Shown one piece after another: positions 25,731 to 33,266 of a stretch of DNA of 35,925 nucleotides. Position numbers and translations under genes: made by a program. Below the pieces are notes generated by a model. It was not told the DNA's origin. It did not search any database and saw only the letters and a program-made list of their open reading frames with translations. This DNA is from an uncultured Clostridia bacterium. GTDB taxonomy: Bacteria; Bacillota; Clostridia; UBA1381. The stretch's first letter is position 1, and each line of letters begins with the position of its first letter. The DNA lies in NCBI GenBank assembly GCA_934463455.1, contig CAKSJU010000008.1:1-35925 (forward strand). The letters run 5' to 3'.

Positions 25731-27122
25731 ATGAATAACACAGAAAAAACAATGGATAAAATAGTATCGCTCTGCAAAGGCAGAGGATATATCTTCCCCG
25801 GAAGCGAAATTTACGGAGGACTTGCAAACACATGGGATTACGGTCCTTTGGGTGTTGAGTTTAAAAACAACGTAAAAAAAGCCTGGTGGAAAAAATTTAT
25901 TCAGGAATCAAAGTATAATGTCGGAGTCGACTGCGCTATTTTGATGAATCCCCAAGTATGGGTTGCTTCGGGACACGTAGGCGGCTTTTCCGATCCGCTT
26001 ATGGATTGCCGTGAATGTAAAGCCCGCCACAGAGCAGACAAGCTGATAGAAGATTTTGCATTCCAAAACGGAGAAAATCTCGTTGTTGACGGGTGGAGCA
26101 ACGAAAAAATGTCGCAGTACATCGAAGAGCACAACATTCCCTGCCCCGAATGCGGCAAGCACAATTTTACATCTATCCGTGAATTTAATCTGATGTTCAA
26201 AACTTTCCAGGGCGTAACAGAGGATTCTACATCTACGGTATATCTTCGTCCCGAAACAGCTCAGGGAATATTTGTTAACTTTAAGAGCGTTCAGCGTACT
26301 TCCAGAAAAAAAGTACCGTTCGGAATAGGTCAGATAGGAAAATCATTCAGAAATGAGATTACCCCGGGTAACTTCACTTTCAGAACACGTGAATTTGAAC
26401 AAATGGAGCTTGAATTTTTCTGCGCTCCGGGGAAAGACATGGAATGGTTTTATTACTGGAAAGACTTCTGTATGCAATGGCTTCTTTCTCTCGGCATGAA
26501 AAAAGAGAACTTGCGTTTCCGCGACCATTCTCCGGAAGAGCTTTCACATTATTCGAATGCAACAACAGATATAGAGTTTGTATTCCCGTTTGGCTGGGGC
26601 GAGCTCTGGGGCGTTGCCGACAGAACGGATTTTGACCTTAAGCAGCATCAAACTCACTCGGGTGAGAGTATGGAATATATAGACCCGATTACCAACGAAC
26701 GTTACGTTCCTTATTGCATTGAGCCGTCACTCGGTGCAGACCGCGTTGCGCTTGCATTTTTGGTTGAGGCTTATGATGAAGAAGAACTTGATGGCGGAGA
26801 CAGCCGCGTTGTGCTGCATCTTCACCCTGCACTTGCGCCGGTAAAGGCTGCTGTTCTTCCGCTTTCCAAAAAGCTTTCTGAAGGTGCTTCGGCGGTATAT
26901 GAACAGCTTTCGAAAAAATTTAACTGCGAATATGACGAAGCCGGCTCTATCGGTAAGCGTTACCGCCGTCAGGATGAAATAGGAACTCCGTTCTGCATCA
27001 CTTACGATTTTGATTCGGAAGAAGACGGCTCGGTAACCGTTCGTGACCGTGATACAATGCAGCAGGAAAGAATTAAAATTGCTGATTTGGACGAATTTTT
27101 ATCGAAAAAAATCGAATTTTAA
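25731..27122 (+). CDS. glyQS: Glycyl-tRNA synthetase, dimeric class II type
   Basis: The 463-residue enzyme charges tRNA-Gly. It is the eukaryote/archaea-like alpha2 form, not the alpha2beta2 GlyQ+GlyS form. Seen are GRGYIFPGSEIYGGLANTWD near 15-34, a zinc-type CxxC pair (MDCRECKARH and CPECGKHNF), RPETAQGIF, motif 2 FRNEITPGNFTFRTREFEQME, DFDLKQHQTHSG and the motif 3 area IEPSLGADRVALAFL. The C-terminal anticodon-binding domain is complete. It shares a promoter with mscL, 12 bases on. Some genomes name it glyS. Confidence 0.96.
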   Translation: MNNTEKTMDKIVSLCKGRGYIFPGSEIYGGLANTWDYGPLGVEFKNNVKKAWWKKFIQESKYNVGVDCAILMNPQVWVASGHVGGFSDPLMDCRECKARHRADKLIEDFAFQNGENLVVDGWSNEKMSQYIEEHNIPCPECGKHNFTSIREFNLMFKTFQGVTEDSTSTVYLRPETAQGIFVNFKSVQRTSRKKVPFGIGQIGKSFRNEITPGNFTFRTREFEQMELEFFCAPGKDMEWFYYWKDFCMQWLLSLGMKKENLRFRDHSPEELSHYSNATTDIEFVFPFGWGELWGVADRTDFDLKQHQTHSGESMEYIDPITNERYVPYCIEPSLGADRVALAFLVEAYDEEELDGGDSRVVLHLHPALAPVKAAVLPLSKKLSEGASAVYEQLSKKFNCEYDEAGSIGKRYRRQDEIGTPFCITYDFDSEEDGSVTVRDRDTMQQERIKIADLDEFLSKKIEF

Positions 27123-27134
27123 GAGAGGTTTGTC

Positions 27135-27542
27135 ATGTCTTTAGTAAAAGAATTTAAAGAGTTTATATCCCGCGGAAATGTTGTTGATATGGCCGTCGGC
27201 GTTATCATCGGAGGAGCTTTTACAAGTATTGTAACATCACTCACAAACGATATACTTACGCCATTTATCAGTTTTCTGACAGGAAAAATAAATATATCAA
27301 AGCTTGCAATCACAATAACCGATAACCTTACCATACCTTACGGAATGTTTTTGCAGACTGTTATAAATTTTCTCTTAACTGCAATAGCGGTATTTGTATT
27401 TGCAAAGATAATGAATTCATTCCGCGCTAAAATGGAAGCACGCAAGGAAAGTCACGAAGAAGAGGAAGAAGTTATTCCCGAGCTGACCTCCGAAGAAAAG
27501 CTCCTTACGGAAATACGTGACCTGTTGAAAAACAGAGAATAA
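27135..27542 (+). CDS. mscL: Large-conductance mechanosensitive channel
   Basis: The 135-residue channel releases solutes when osmotic downshock stretches the membrane. It has the family N-terminus LVKEFKEFISRGNVVDMAVG, the first span with VGVIIGGAFTSIVTSL, NDILTPFISFLTG, and the second span MFLQTVINFLLTAIAVFVFA. The C-terminal tail has a run of Glu and then EEKLLTEIRDLLKNR, typical of MscL. An AGAGAGG binding site precedes the ATG. It is probably co-transcribed with glyQS. Confidence 0.96.
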   Translation: MSLVKEFKEFISRGNVVDMAVGVIIGGAFTSIVTSLTNDILTPFISFLTGKINISKLAITITDNLTIPYGMFLQTVINFLLTAIAVFVFAKIMNSFRAKMEARKESHEEEEEVIPELTSEEKLLTEIRDLLKNRE

Positions 27543-27555
27543 AACTAAAATTATA

Positions 27556-27601
27556 AATAGGCTGTTTAAAAAGTCAACTGACTTTTTAAACAGCCTATTT
27601 C
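27556..27601. terminator. Bidirectional terminator after mscL
   Basis: A perfect 22-bp inverted repeat (27556-27577 with 27580-27601) leaves only two bases in the centre. Both strands end in AAATAGGCTG/CAGCCTATTT. It separates the convergent mscL and the ABC permease gene. The unusual length would also favour cruciform extrusion. Confidence 0.85.
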
Positions 27602-27616
27602 TTTCCACGGAGATTT

Positions 27617-30154
27617 TTATTCTCTGTTTTTCAATATCTCCGTCATCTTAATTTTGCTCAAATATCTTACAAGCATATATCGGACTGCAAAATAAGTAAG
27701 CAGAATAATCAAAACTATAATAACATACTGAATCGGTGTAAGTGTTGCTTCAAATCCCGCATTTACATTTGATATACAAAACGGATATGCTGCTTTCACT
27801 ATAACTCTGCAAATAGGTATTCCTATAAATATTGACATCAGCATGACATAAAACGACCCGGAAAGATAGAATGAATTTACTGTTTTTTCGTCATATCCGA
27901 GAGCTTTCAAAAGAGAAATTGAAAAGCTTGCCCTATCGATTTCCAGCTTCATTAAAAGATACATAACCCCAAAAAATATGATTATCGAAACCGCAATCAT
28001 CATTATAATCATATCCCACATCAATGTCATAAATTTATCGGCGCCGTTTTTCATTTCAGCTTTTGACAGCTCCGCCATCATCATATTATGCTTAAAAGAC
28101 AGTTTCTTATCCGAAAAAACGGTATTATAGTAAAAGCTGTCCGATTTGGGCGGACGCTGTCCGTTTTTTAAATCTTTTTTATCGAAATAATTCAGCCCGA
28201 ATACTTTACGCATCGCGTCGGTATTCATAAAGAAATACAATCCGTTCCCGTACTTTATCTCTCCCGCAATCTCAAAAGCATACAGCTTATCCTCCGAATT
28301 ATCCCGAAGTATTATATTGTCGCCCGGTTTATATCCGAACTTTATTCTCGCCGAATCGGACATATATATTTTGTCACAGTCTTCGGATAAACCGCCGGCA
28401 AATCCAAAATACGGATTGTCACGGTCAATCCCCAAAAGTGTGACCCCCATTTCCCCGCCCGTCATCGGATAATTGACATAAAAACCGCGCGTGTATCCAA
28501 CAGGCACATTCTTCGGCAAATCGGTAACAGGATTGCGCAATATATACATATAGTTATAATTTATATCATCGGTAATCCCGTCTATATAGCCTTTTATACT
28601 TGAATAGCAAGACAGTGAAAACATAATCAAAAGCACCGAAACGCTTATTCCGAAAAACAGAGTTATATTCCCCGGCAACTCACGCAGAAACTGCCTGATT
28701 TTATATTTTGTTCCGAAGCTCATATTATTGAGTTTAACATTAAATCTGCCGCTCCCCTGCGGAGCCTCACGCATCATCTTAAGAGGCGGTAAATTCAATT
28801 TCTTCGAAATAACATACCGATTTATAAAATATGAGGCTGCCAGCGGTAATCCAATTGCATATGCCAGGAGATAAGGAGGAAATACATGTGTTATCTCCGG
28901 GAATGAATACAATCCCGCAGAAGACTCCGCCATTGTATCGGTCAACAAAAAACCGCCGAGAGCTCCGAAAAGCGCCCCCAAAGCCGCTGTTGTCATCGGA
29001 ATTTTCATATAATGAGACAATATCTCTTTTCGGCTGTAACCAAGAGCATAAAGAGTACCGATTATCGAGCGCTCTCTTTCTATTGTTCCGCACACAAAAA
29101 TTGCAAGCATGTACACCAAAAGTATTATCAAAAATACTCCTACTACCATTGCCGCCTGCTTACCTATCTGCGAATCGTCCACAGCGTCATTAATGCGTAT
29201 ATTATACTTTGCTTCCCCGAAAGATGACAAAATCGTCTGCTTATTTGCATCGTCATCATTTGAAAAGCCGTCATTCATCAAGCCAATTCCGGCATAAAGC
29301 TCCCATGCTCCGTCACGTAACTTTTTAATTTCCGAATCCGCTCCCGGAACAGCCTCCGCCATTTTATCAATTCCGTCCGCTAATGCCGCGGCACCGTTTT
29401 TTAACCCCTGCACAGCTTGCGCAAAATTTTCTTTTGAAGATGATTGTTCGGCGGATAAGCCTTTTATATATGTATCTTTCACTGAAGAATAATCCGCTTT
29501 CAGATTCATCAATTCTTTCTTAAAATCGCGGACACTGCAATTTCTTCCGAGAATATACGCATAGTTATATATAACTTTATTCGATTCACTCAGCCGCTCC
29601 CAGGTCTTTGCCTCGGTCACTGCCACAGAAAATTCATCATTCGCAGCGACATCACTGCTGTTTTTTAAAACATAGCTGTAATCGGGCAAGCATCCTATTC
29701 CGGAAATATAAAAAAGCTCAGCACCTATATTTATGTAACCGCCGACAGAAAGACCGTGCGTTTCGGCGAATTTTTTCTCCAAAAATATTTCGCCCTCCTT
29801 GCTCGGCAAGGATCCGTATTCCACATACGGAAGGTCAATTGATTTTCTGTTCTGGAATATTCTGAGAACAGCTTCGGAATTTATTTCGACATCCGTATAA
29901 AACATTTTTTCTATGTTGACATCAAGCTTTGACAAATCGTTAAAATTACGTTTTGAAAGCGGGACATAGGTTTCAAAGCTGCCGTCCTCAACGTTACATT
30001 TTTCCCACTCTCTGTGAATTGTTTCGGTAATGCAATCACTTGATGAGCAAAGCGACACTACCAAAGCCATCGAAAGAGCGATTATCATTATCATAGCAAT
30101 ATTCCGTATGAAATTTTCTTTAAAATCCCGTTTTATTCTATTATCCAAAATCAT
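27617..30154 (-). CDS. ABC transporter permease, FtsX/MacB-type, fused double domain
   Basis: The 845-residue protein has one N-terminal membrane span (MIMIIALSMALVVSL), a large extracytoplasmic domain and three spans with the FtsX-like signature RERSIIGTLYALGYSRKEIL. A second FtsX-like half follows, with a further extracytoplasmic loop and the matching ISLLKALGYDEKTVNSF near the C-terminus. Such permeases do not form a substrate channel; they transmit force to move lipids, peptides or antibiotics at the membrane surface. ATG 30154 follows the ATPase stop by four bases, with GGAG upstream; a GTG at 30181 would overlap the ATPase. The substrate is unknown and no two-component system lies beside it. 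Confidence 0.87.
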   Translation of the reverse strand: MILDNRIKRDFKENFIRNIAMIMIIALSMALVVSLCSSSDCITETIHREWEKCNVEDGSFETYVPLSKRNFNDLSKLDVNIEKMFYTDVEINSEAVLRIFQNRKSIDLPYVEYGSLPSKEGEIFLEKKFAETHGLSVGGYINIGAELFYISGIGCLPDYSYVLKNSSDVAANDEFSVAVTEAKTWERLSESNKVIYNYAYILGRNCSVRDFKKELMNLKADYSSVKDTYIKGLSAEQSSSKENFAQAVQGLKNGAAALADGIDKMAEAVPGADSEIKKLRDGAWELYAGIGLMNDGFSNDDDANKQTILSSFGEAKYNIRINDAVDDSQIGKQAAMVVGVFLIILLVYMLAIFVCGTIERERSIIGTLYALGYSRKEILSHYMKIPMTTAALGALFGALGGFLLTDTMAESSAGLYSFPEITHVFPPYLLAYAIGLPLAASYFINRYVISKKLNLPPLKMMREAPQGSGRFNVKLNNMSFGTKYKIRQFLRELPGNITLFFGISVSVLLIMFSLSCYSSIKGYIDGITDDINYNYMYILRNPVTDLPKNVPVGYTRGFYVNYPMTGGEMGVTLLGIDRDNPYFGFAGGLSEDCDKIYMSDSARIKFGYKPGDNIILRDNSEDKLYAFEIAGEIKYGNGLYFFMNTDAMRKVFGLNYFDKKDLKNGQRPPKSDSFYYNTVFSDKKLSFKHNMMMAELSKAEMKNGADKFMTLMWDMIIMMIAVSIIIFFGVMYLLMKLEIDRASFSISLLKALGYDEKTVNSFYLSGSFYVMLMSIFIGIPICRVIVKAAYPFCISNVNAGFEATLTPIQYVIIVLIILLTYFAVRYMLVRYLSKIKMTEILKNRE

Positions 30155-30158
30155 ACTG

Positions 30159-30860
30159 CTACCACTCCAGATTTTGCGCACTCTTTCGTTCCCTGTTTAC
30201 TTCAATACTGCTTACTGTGCCGTCTTTTAAATAAATTGTCTTATGCGTCATTTCCCCGATTGTTTTATTATGGGTTACTATTATAATCGAGGTTGAATAT
30301 TTTTGATTGATTTTTTCAATCAATGTCAATATATCCTTTGAGGTTTTATAATCAAGTGCTCCCGTCGGCTCATCGCACAAAAGCAGCTTGGGGTTTTTTA
30401 TCAAAGCTCTGCCTATCGAGCATCTTTGCTGCTGACCGCCGGAAAGCTCCTGCGGGAAACGGTCTTTAAGCTCCGAAAGTCCCAATACTTCAATTATTTC
30501 TTCTATATCAAGAGGATTGTCCGAAAGATATTCTCCCACCTGAATATTTTCAAAAACCGTCAAATTCGGGACCAGATTATAAAACTGAAAAACAAAACCG
30601 AGATAATTTCTTCTGTATTCCGAAAGCTCTGTTCCGTTCAATTTTGTTATATCGATTCCGTCAATAATTATTTTTCCTCCGTCCGAGGAATCTAAGCCGC
30701 CGACAACATTCAAAAGAGTGGATTTTCCGCTTCCGGATTGACCCAGCACGGTACACATCTCACCTTTTTCCACCGACATGTTCACGCCGTTTAAAACGCT
30801 TACTCTTGCCGCGCCTTCACCAAAACTTTTTGTTAAATTTTCTATATCCAAATATGACAA
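30159..30860 (-). CDS. ABC transporter ATP-binding protein (MacB/LolD-type)
   Basis: The 233-residue ATPase has every expected motif: Walker A GQSGSGKST near 39-47, Q-loop FVFQFYNLVPNLT, signature LSGGQQQR, Walker B LLLCDEPTGALD and the switch His in IIVTHNKTIG. The start is a TTG with GGAGG nine bases upstream; no ATG fits as well. It pairs with the permease four bases downstream. An inverted repeat at the promoter suggests a repressor. Confidence 0.93.
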   Translation of the reverse strand: MSYLDIENLTKSFGEGAARVSVLNGVNMSVEKGEMCTVLGQSGSGKSTLLNVVGGLDSSDGGKIIIDGIDITKLNGTELSEYRRNYLGFVFQFYNLVPNLTVFENIQVGEYLSDNPLDIEEIIEVLGLSELKDRFPQELSGGQQQRCSIGRALIKNPKLLLCDEPTGALDYKTSKDILTLIEKINQKYSTSIIIVTHNKTIGEMTHKTIYLKDGTVSSIEVNRERKSAQNLEW

Positions 30861-30882
30861 TTTCGCCTTCCTCCTTTCGGCT

Positions 30883-30933
30883 AAATATACAATGTATATT
30901 TTTCTTTATATTCCGAATAATAAAACTAAACAA
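30883..30933 (-). promoter_or_regulatory. ABC operon promoter with overlapping palindromic operator
   Basis: On the - strand, TTGTTT (complement of 30928-30933), 17 bp and TATAAA (complement of 30905-30910) form a promoter. Immediately downstream lies a 19-bp palindrome, AAATATACA-A-TGTATATTT (30883-30901), covering the expected start site. A TATACA...TGTATA site of this kind suits a dimeric repressor such as a GntR- or TetR-type protein; none is encoded nearby. Confidence 0.6.
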
Positions 30934-30957
30934 TAAAATCACAAAAAAGGTGACGGT

Positions 30958-31149
30958 ATGCCATACAATAATTTACAAGAACTCATAAATCATAGCAGCA
31001 GCACACGCGCATATTTTTTATCACTTCCGGTAGATATGCAAATACGATTGCACGAATACGGTGATTATATAAATTCGGCGCAATCACTTCGGAATGCTGT
31101 TTCTGCAATCTCCGATATAAAACATATCGAAGATTCAGGCATGAGGTAG
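30958..31149 (+). CDS. Small conserved-type protein of unknown function
   Basis: The 63-residue protein (MPYNNLQELINHSS...) has AAAAGGTG five bases before its ATG. The core STRAYFLSLPVDMQIRLHEY resembles short hypothetical proteins I associate with Clostridia, with the pattern FLSLP-x-x-x-Q-x-x-LH. It has no membrane span or signal and looks mainly helical. The stop codon sits in the loop of a 9-bp hairpin (31137-31163, AGGCATGAG with CTCATGCCT) that may act as its terminator. It is divergent from the ABC operon. Function unknown. Confidence 0.6.
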   Translation: MPYNNLQELINHSSSTRAYFLSLPVDMQIRLHEYGDYINSAQSLRNAVSAISDIKHIEDSGMR

Positions 31150-31198
31150 TTGAACTCATGCCTAAACAACAGCTGAAAAATAAAACCCGTTTTTTATG

Positions 31199-31302
31199 TT
31201 ATTTTTCTGTTCCGACATAAGTATATCCCGCTTTTTCAACTGCTTTTTTTATAAATTCTTCGTCAATTTCTTTTTTACTCCAAAGCTCAGCACACTTTTT
31301 TT
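31199..31302 (-). pseudogene. Out-of-frame C-terminal tail of the HMA protein
   Basis: Adding one base to the A7 tract (complement of 31296-31302) joins the HMA frame to KCAELWSKKEIDEEF, then IKKAVEKAGYTYVGTEK and a stop at 31199-31201. This is a normal HMA domain ending (beta strand, helix, AGY). In the sequence as given the upstream frame instead reads a foreign tail and stops at 31249. Either the gene has a one-base deletion, slippage occurs at the A tract, or the base is a sequencing error. Confidence 0.7.
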
Positions 31303-31563
31303 CAAATTAACCTTTACATAAAATCCATCCATATTATTAAAGGTATTTTCTACACGGAGCTTACAATGTGCGCAGGTCATTCCATCAATCAATACTGTTG
31401 TTTTGTAAGGATAATGGGATAAATTTGTATCCTCGGGCTTTATTGCAATTTCGCCGCCTCCGCCGCAGCAGCCGCTGCTTAATTTTTTTCGATAGCTTAT
31501 TACCGCATAAACACATATTGCGGCAAGTATTACACAAATCAAAACTGTTGACATGTTTTTCAT
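31249..31563 (-). CDS. FeoB-associated/heavy-metal-associated (HMA) domain membrane protein, frameshifted
   Basis: The protein has an N-terminal span (MSTVLICVILAAICVYAVIS), a short Cys-Gly cluster (SGCCGGGG) as in FeoB-associated proteins, and an HMA metal-binding domain with DGMTCAHCKLRVENTF, where the CAHC cysteines bind a metal ion. Members of this kind are small membrane proteins thought to handle iron or copper. GGAGG lies seven bases before ATG 31563; an in-frame GTG at 31569 is less likely. After VNLKK the frame shifts at an A7 run and the last part of the domain is lost. No feoB is in view. Regulation is probably by a metal-responsive repressor at the promoter. Confidence 0.7.
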   Translation of the reverse strand: MKNMSTVLICVILAAICVYAVISYRKKLSSGCCGGGGEIAIKPEDTNLSHYPYKTTVLIDGMTCAHCKLRVENTFNNMDGFYVKVNLKKSVLSFGVKKKLTKNL

Positions 31564-31580
31564 ATTCACCCCTCCGGTAA

Positions 31581-31628
31581 GTTAGCTTAAACTAACCTTA
31601 TTATATACCCAAATGTGCGTTTTGTCAA
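31581..31628 (-). promoter_or_regulatory. Consensus promoter with palindromic operator for the HMA gene
   Basis: On the - strand, TTGACA (complement of 31623-31628), 17 bp and TATAAT (complement of 31600-31605) are an exact consensus. Right after the -10 lies GTTAGCTTAAACTAAC (31581-31596), a 16-bp palindrome with one mismatched pair. On the - strand it reads AAGGTTAG...CTAACTT, similar in part to DtxR-type iron boxes, but the centre is different. Such a strong promoter with an operator at the start site suggests tight repression. Confidence 0.6.
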
Positions 31629-31741
31629 CAAATTTCAATAAAATATTTTAACAATATTAACAGGCAGGCATGTAAATCAATTTGTATATAATATCATGAA
31701 GTTTTTAAAAAACGTAAAAAAATTTTCTATCCCATAGAATA

Positions 31742-31771
31742 AAAAAGGCGGCTTATAAAAGTCACCTTTTT
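31742..31771 (-). terminator. Terminator after the Cys-rich protein gene
   Basis: On the - strand AAAAAGGTGAC pairs with GCCGCCTTTTTT around an A/T loop, with one mismatch and one G-U pair, and ends in a T run. It lies seven bases past the stop codon of the gene at 31778. Confidence 0.7.
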
Positions 31772-31777
31772 ATCTGT

Positions 31778-32098
31778 TTATATTTTCTTTTTGCAAGCAG
31801 TCGGATACTTTGAATTTTCATGATAATCTCTGCATTCATTGCATTCTCCGTGCCGCTCGCATTTTCTTTTGCACGGACAATTATCGTTTATGCTAACATC
31901 TTTTATAAATTCAATTTTTTTATTTTTCATAGAAATTTTTCCGACCTGCCAGCCATATTCCGCAAGCTCTTTTTTACAGTTTAAAAAAGAATGGTCAATC
32001 GGGAATCCGCATATTTCTTCAACCTTAGAAAAATCCAGTTCAATTTTATTTTCGCTGCATCGGCTTACATAGTCCCATAAATTATTGTATTTGCTCAT
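31778..32098 (-). CDS. Small protein with DUF7662-like N-terminus and Cys-rich tail
   Basis: The 106-residue protein begins MSKYNNLWDYVSRCSENKIE and continues with LDFSKVEEICGFPIDHSFLN and YGWQVGKISM, a layout I recognise from small DUF7662-type proteins. The C-terminal third has a dense pattern, CPCKRKCERHGECNECRDYH, that could bind zinc. It has no signal or membrane span. GGTGG lies just before the ATG. It follows the glycosyltransferase by 18 bases on the same strand, so they are likely co-transcribed. A nucleic-acid or regulatory role is possible but not shown. Confidence 0.65.
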   Translation of the reverse strand: MSKYNNLWDYVSRCSENKIELDFSKVEEICGFPIDHSFLNCKKELAEYGWQVGKISMKNKKIEFIKDVSINDNCPCKRKCERHGECNECRDYHENSKYPTACKKKI

Positions 32099-32116
32099 AT
32101 ATCCACCGCATCTTTC

Positions 32117-33076
32117 TTACTCCCAAGTACGTTCACTGATAATAAACCTCGGACGTGATTTTGTTTCCATATATATCTTGCCTATATATTCTCCTATAAT
32201 TCCAAGACTTGTGAGCTGCACTCCGGACACAAAGCAAATTATACAAGTCATGCTCGCCCATCCAGAAACGGTCTTCCCGAGTATTGCGCTGATAATAGCC
32301 CAAAATACTCCGATAAAGCTTATCCCGGCAATAAAAAGTCCAAAACTCGTTATAAGACGAATAGGCTTAACCGACAGACTCGTAATTCCGTTAAGCGCAA
32401 GAGAAATCATTTTGGAAAGCGGATAATGACTTTCTCCCGCTTCTCTTTCTCTTCTTTCATACTCAACCGTTGTGCTTTCAAATCCGAGAAGCGGTACCAT
32501 TCCTCGTAAAAATAAATTTACCTCCCGAAATTTTGTCAATTCTTTTAATGCTCTTTTGCTCAGCAATCTGTAATCCGCATGATTGAATACGACCTCCGCG
32601 CCCAGCAAATTCATAAGCTTGTAAAAAGCCTCCGCTGTAAATCTTTTAAATTTTGTATCGGTATCGCGGCAGGAACGCACTCCGTATACTATCTCATATC
32701 CGTTTTTATATTCTTCCACCATTTTATCCACGGCATTTATATCGTCTTGACCGTCACAATCCACCGAAATTGTAATATCGCAATATTCAATTGCTTCAAA
32801 AAGTCCTGCCAAAACCGCATTTTGGTGTCCTCGGTTTCTGCTTTGAGCAATTCCTATAAATCTGCTGTCCTGTTTTGAAAGCTCTTTTATTATCTCCCAG
32901 GTTTTATCTTTTGAGCCGTCATTTACAAAAAGAATACGGCTTTTTTCGCTTATTGCACCGCATTTAACCAAAGTATTGATTTTATTCAAGAAAATCGGAG
33001 CCGTAATCGGCAAAACCTCCTGCTCATTATAACATGGAATAACGAGCCACAATATCGGTTTTTCTGTTCTTTCCAT
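32117..33076 (-). CDS. Family 2 glycosyltransferase, DPM1/GtrB-like with two C-terminal membrane spans
   Basis: The 319-residue protein has a GT-A domain: LWLVIPCYNEQEVLP near 9-23, FVNDGSKDKTWEII, SRNRGHQNAVLAGL and the metal-binding VDCDGQDD. A membrane part follows with two spans (SFGLFIAGISFIGVFWAI and GWASMTCIICFVSGVQLTS), ending IIGEYIGKIYMETKSRP, the family hallmark. Enzymes of this type (GtrB, YkcC) move a sugar onto undecaprenyl phosphate for surface glycan changes. AAAGGAAA lies upstream of the ATG. Upstream non-coding DNA holds the 70-nt motif also found before glyQS. Confidence 0.9.
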   Translation of the reverse strand: MERTEKPILWLVIPCYNEQEVLPITAPIFLNKINTLVKCGAISEKSRILFVNDGSKDKTWEIIKELSKQDSRFIGIAQSRNRGHQNAVLAGLFEAIEYCDITISVDCDGQDDINAVDKMVEEYKNGYEIVYGVRSCRDTDTKFKRFTAEAFYKLMNLLGAEVVFNHADYRLLSKRALKELTKFREVNLFLRGMVPLLGFESTTVEYERREREAGESHYPLSKMISLALNGITSLSVKPIRLITSFGLFIAGISFIGVFWAIISAILGKTVSGWASMTCIICFVSGVQLTSLGIIGEYIGKIYMETKSRPRFIISERTWE

Positions 33077-33122
33077 TTTATTTATATTTCCTTTCCGAAA
33101 AATAATATTAAAGGCATTTCAA

Positions 33123-33192
33123 TTTAAATCGGAGCAACACTCCCCGCTTTGCTTGCAAAGGGCAAAGTCTCAGGCAGATTGCAAATCTGCGC
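33123..33192 (-). ncRNA. Candidate structured RNA module upstream of the glycosyltransferase
   Basis: On the - strand this 70-nt motif matches the glyQS leader motif at 25624-25693. It begins with a 7-bp hairpin (GCAGAUU/AAUCUGC), has CUUUG pairing with CAAAG, a loop CCCU that can pair with GGGG, and GGAG able to pair instead with CUCC before GAUUU. Pairs differ from the glyQS copy in compensating ways (U-G to U-A; CUCC/GGAG to CCCU/GGGG). It ends about 46 bases before the glycosyltransferase start and follows the GNAT gene. Confidence 0.45.
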
Positions 33193-33266
33193 CGTGATGT
33201 TAGCTCCTCAAGGTTTCATTAAAACAGAACTCACCGCCTAAAAAGCAGGCAATCATTTCACTGCGG

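Noticed and set aside
33123..33180. TPP riboswitch on the - strand (CTGAGA then CCCTTTG)
   Set aside because: The CUGAUC and GCG-AGGGA parts are absent, and the related glyQS copy lacks CTGAGA.
33120..33192. Glycine riboswitch on the + strand (GGAGCAAC, then GTCTCAGGCA)
   Set aside because: Only two short strings resemble the aptamer; the leading GGAGAG and the closing AAAAGGAC are missing, and there is no downstream + strand gene.
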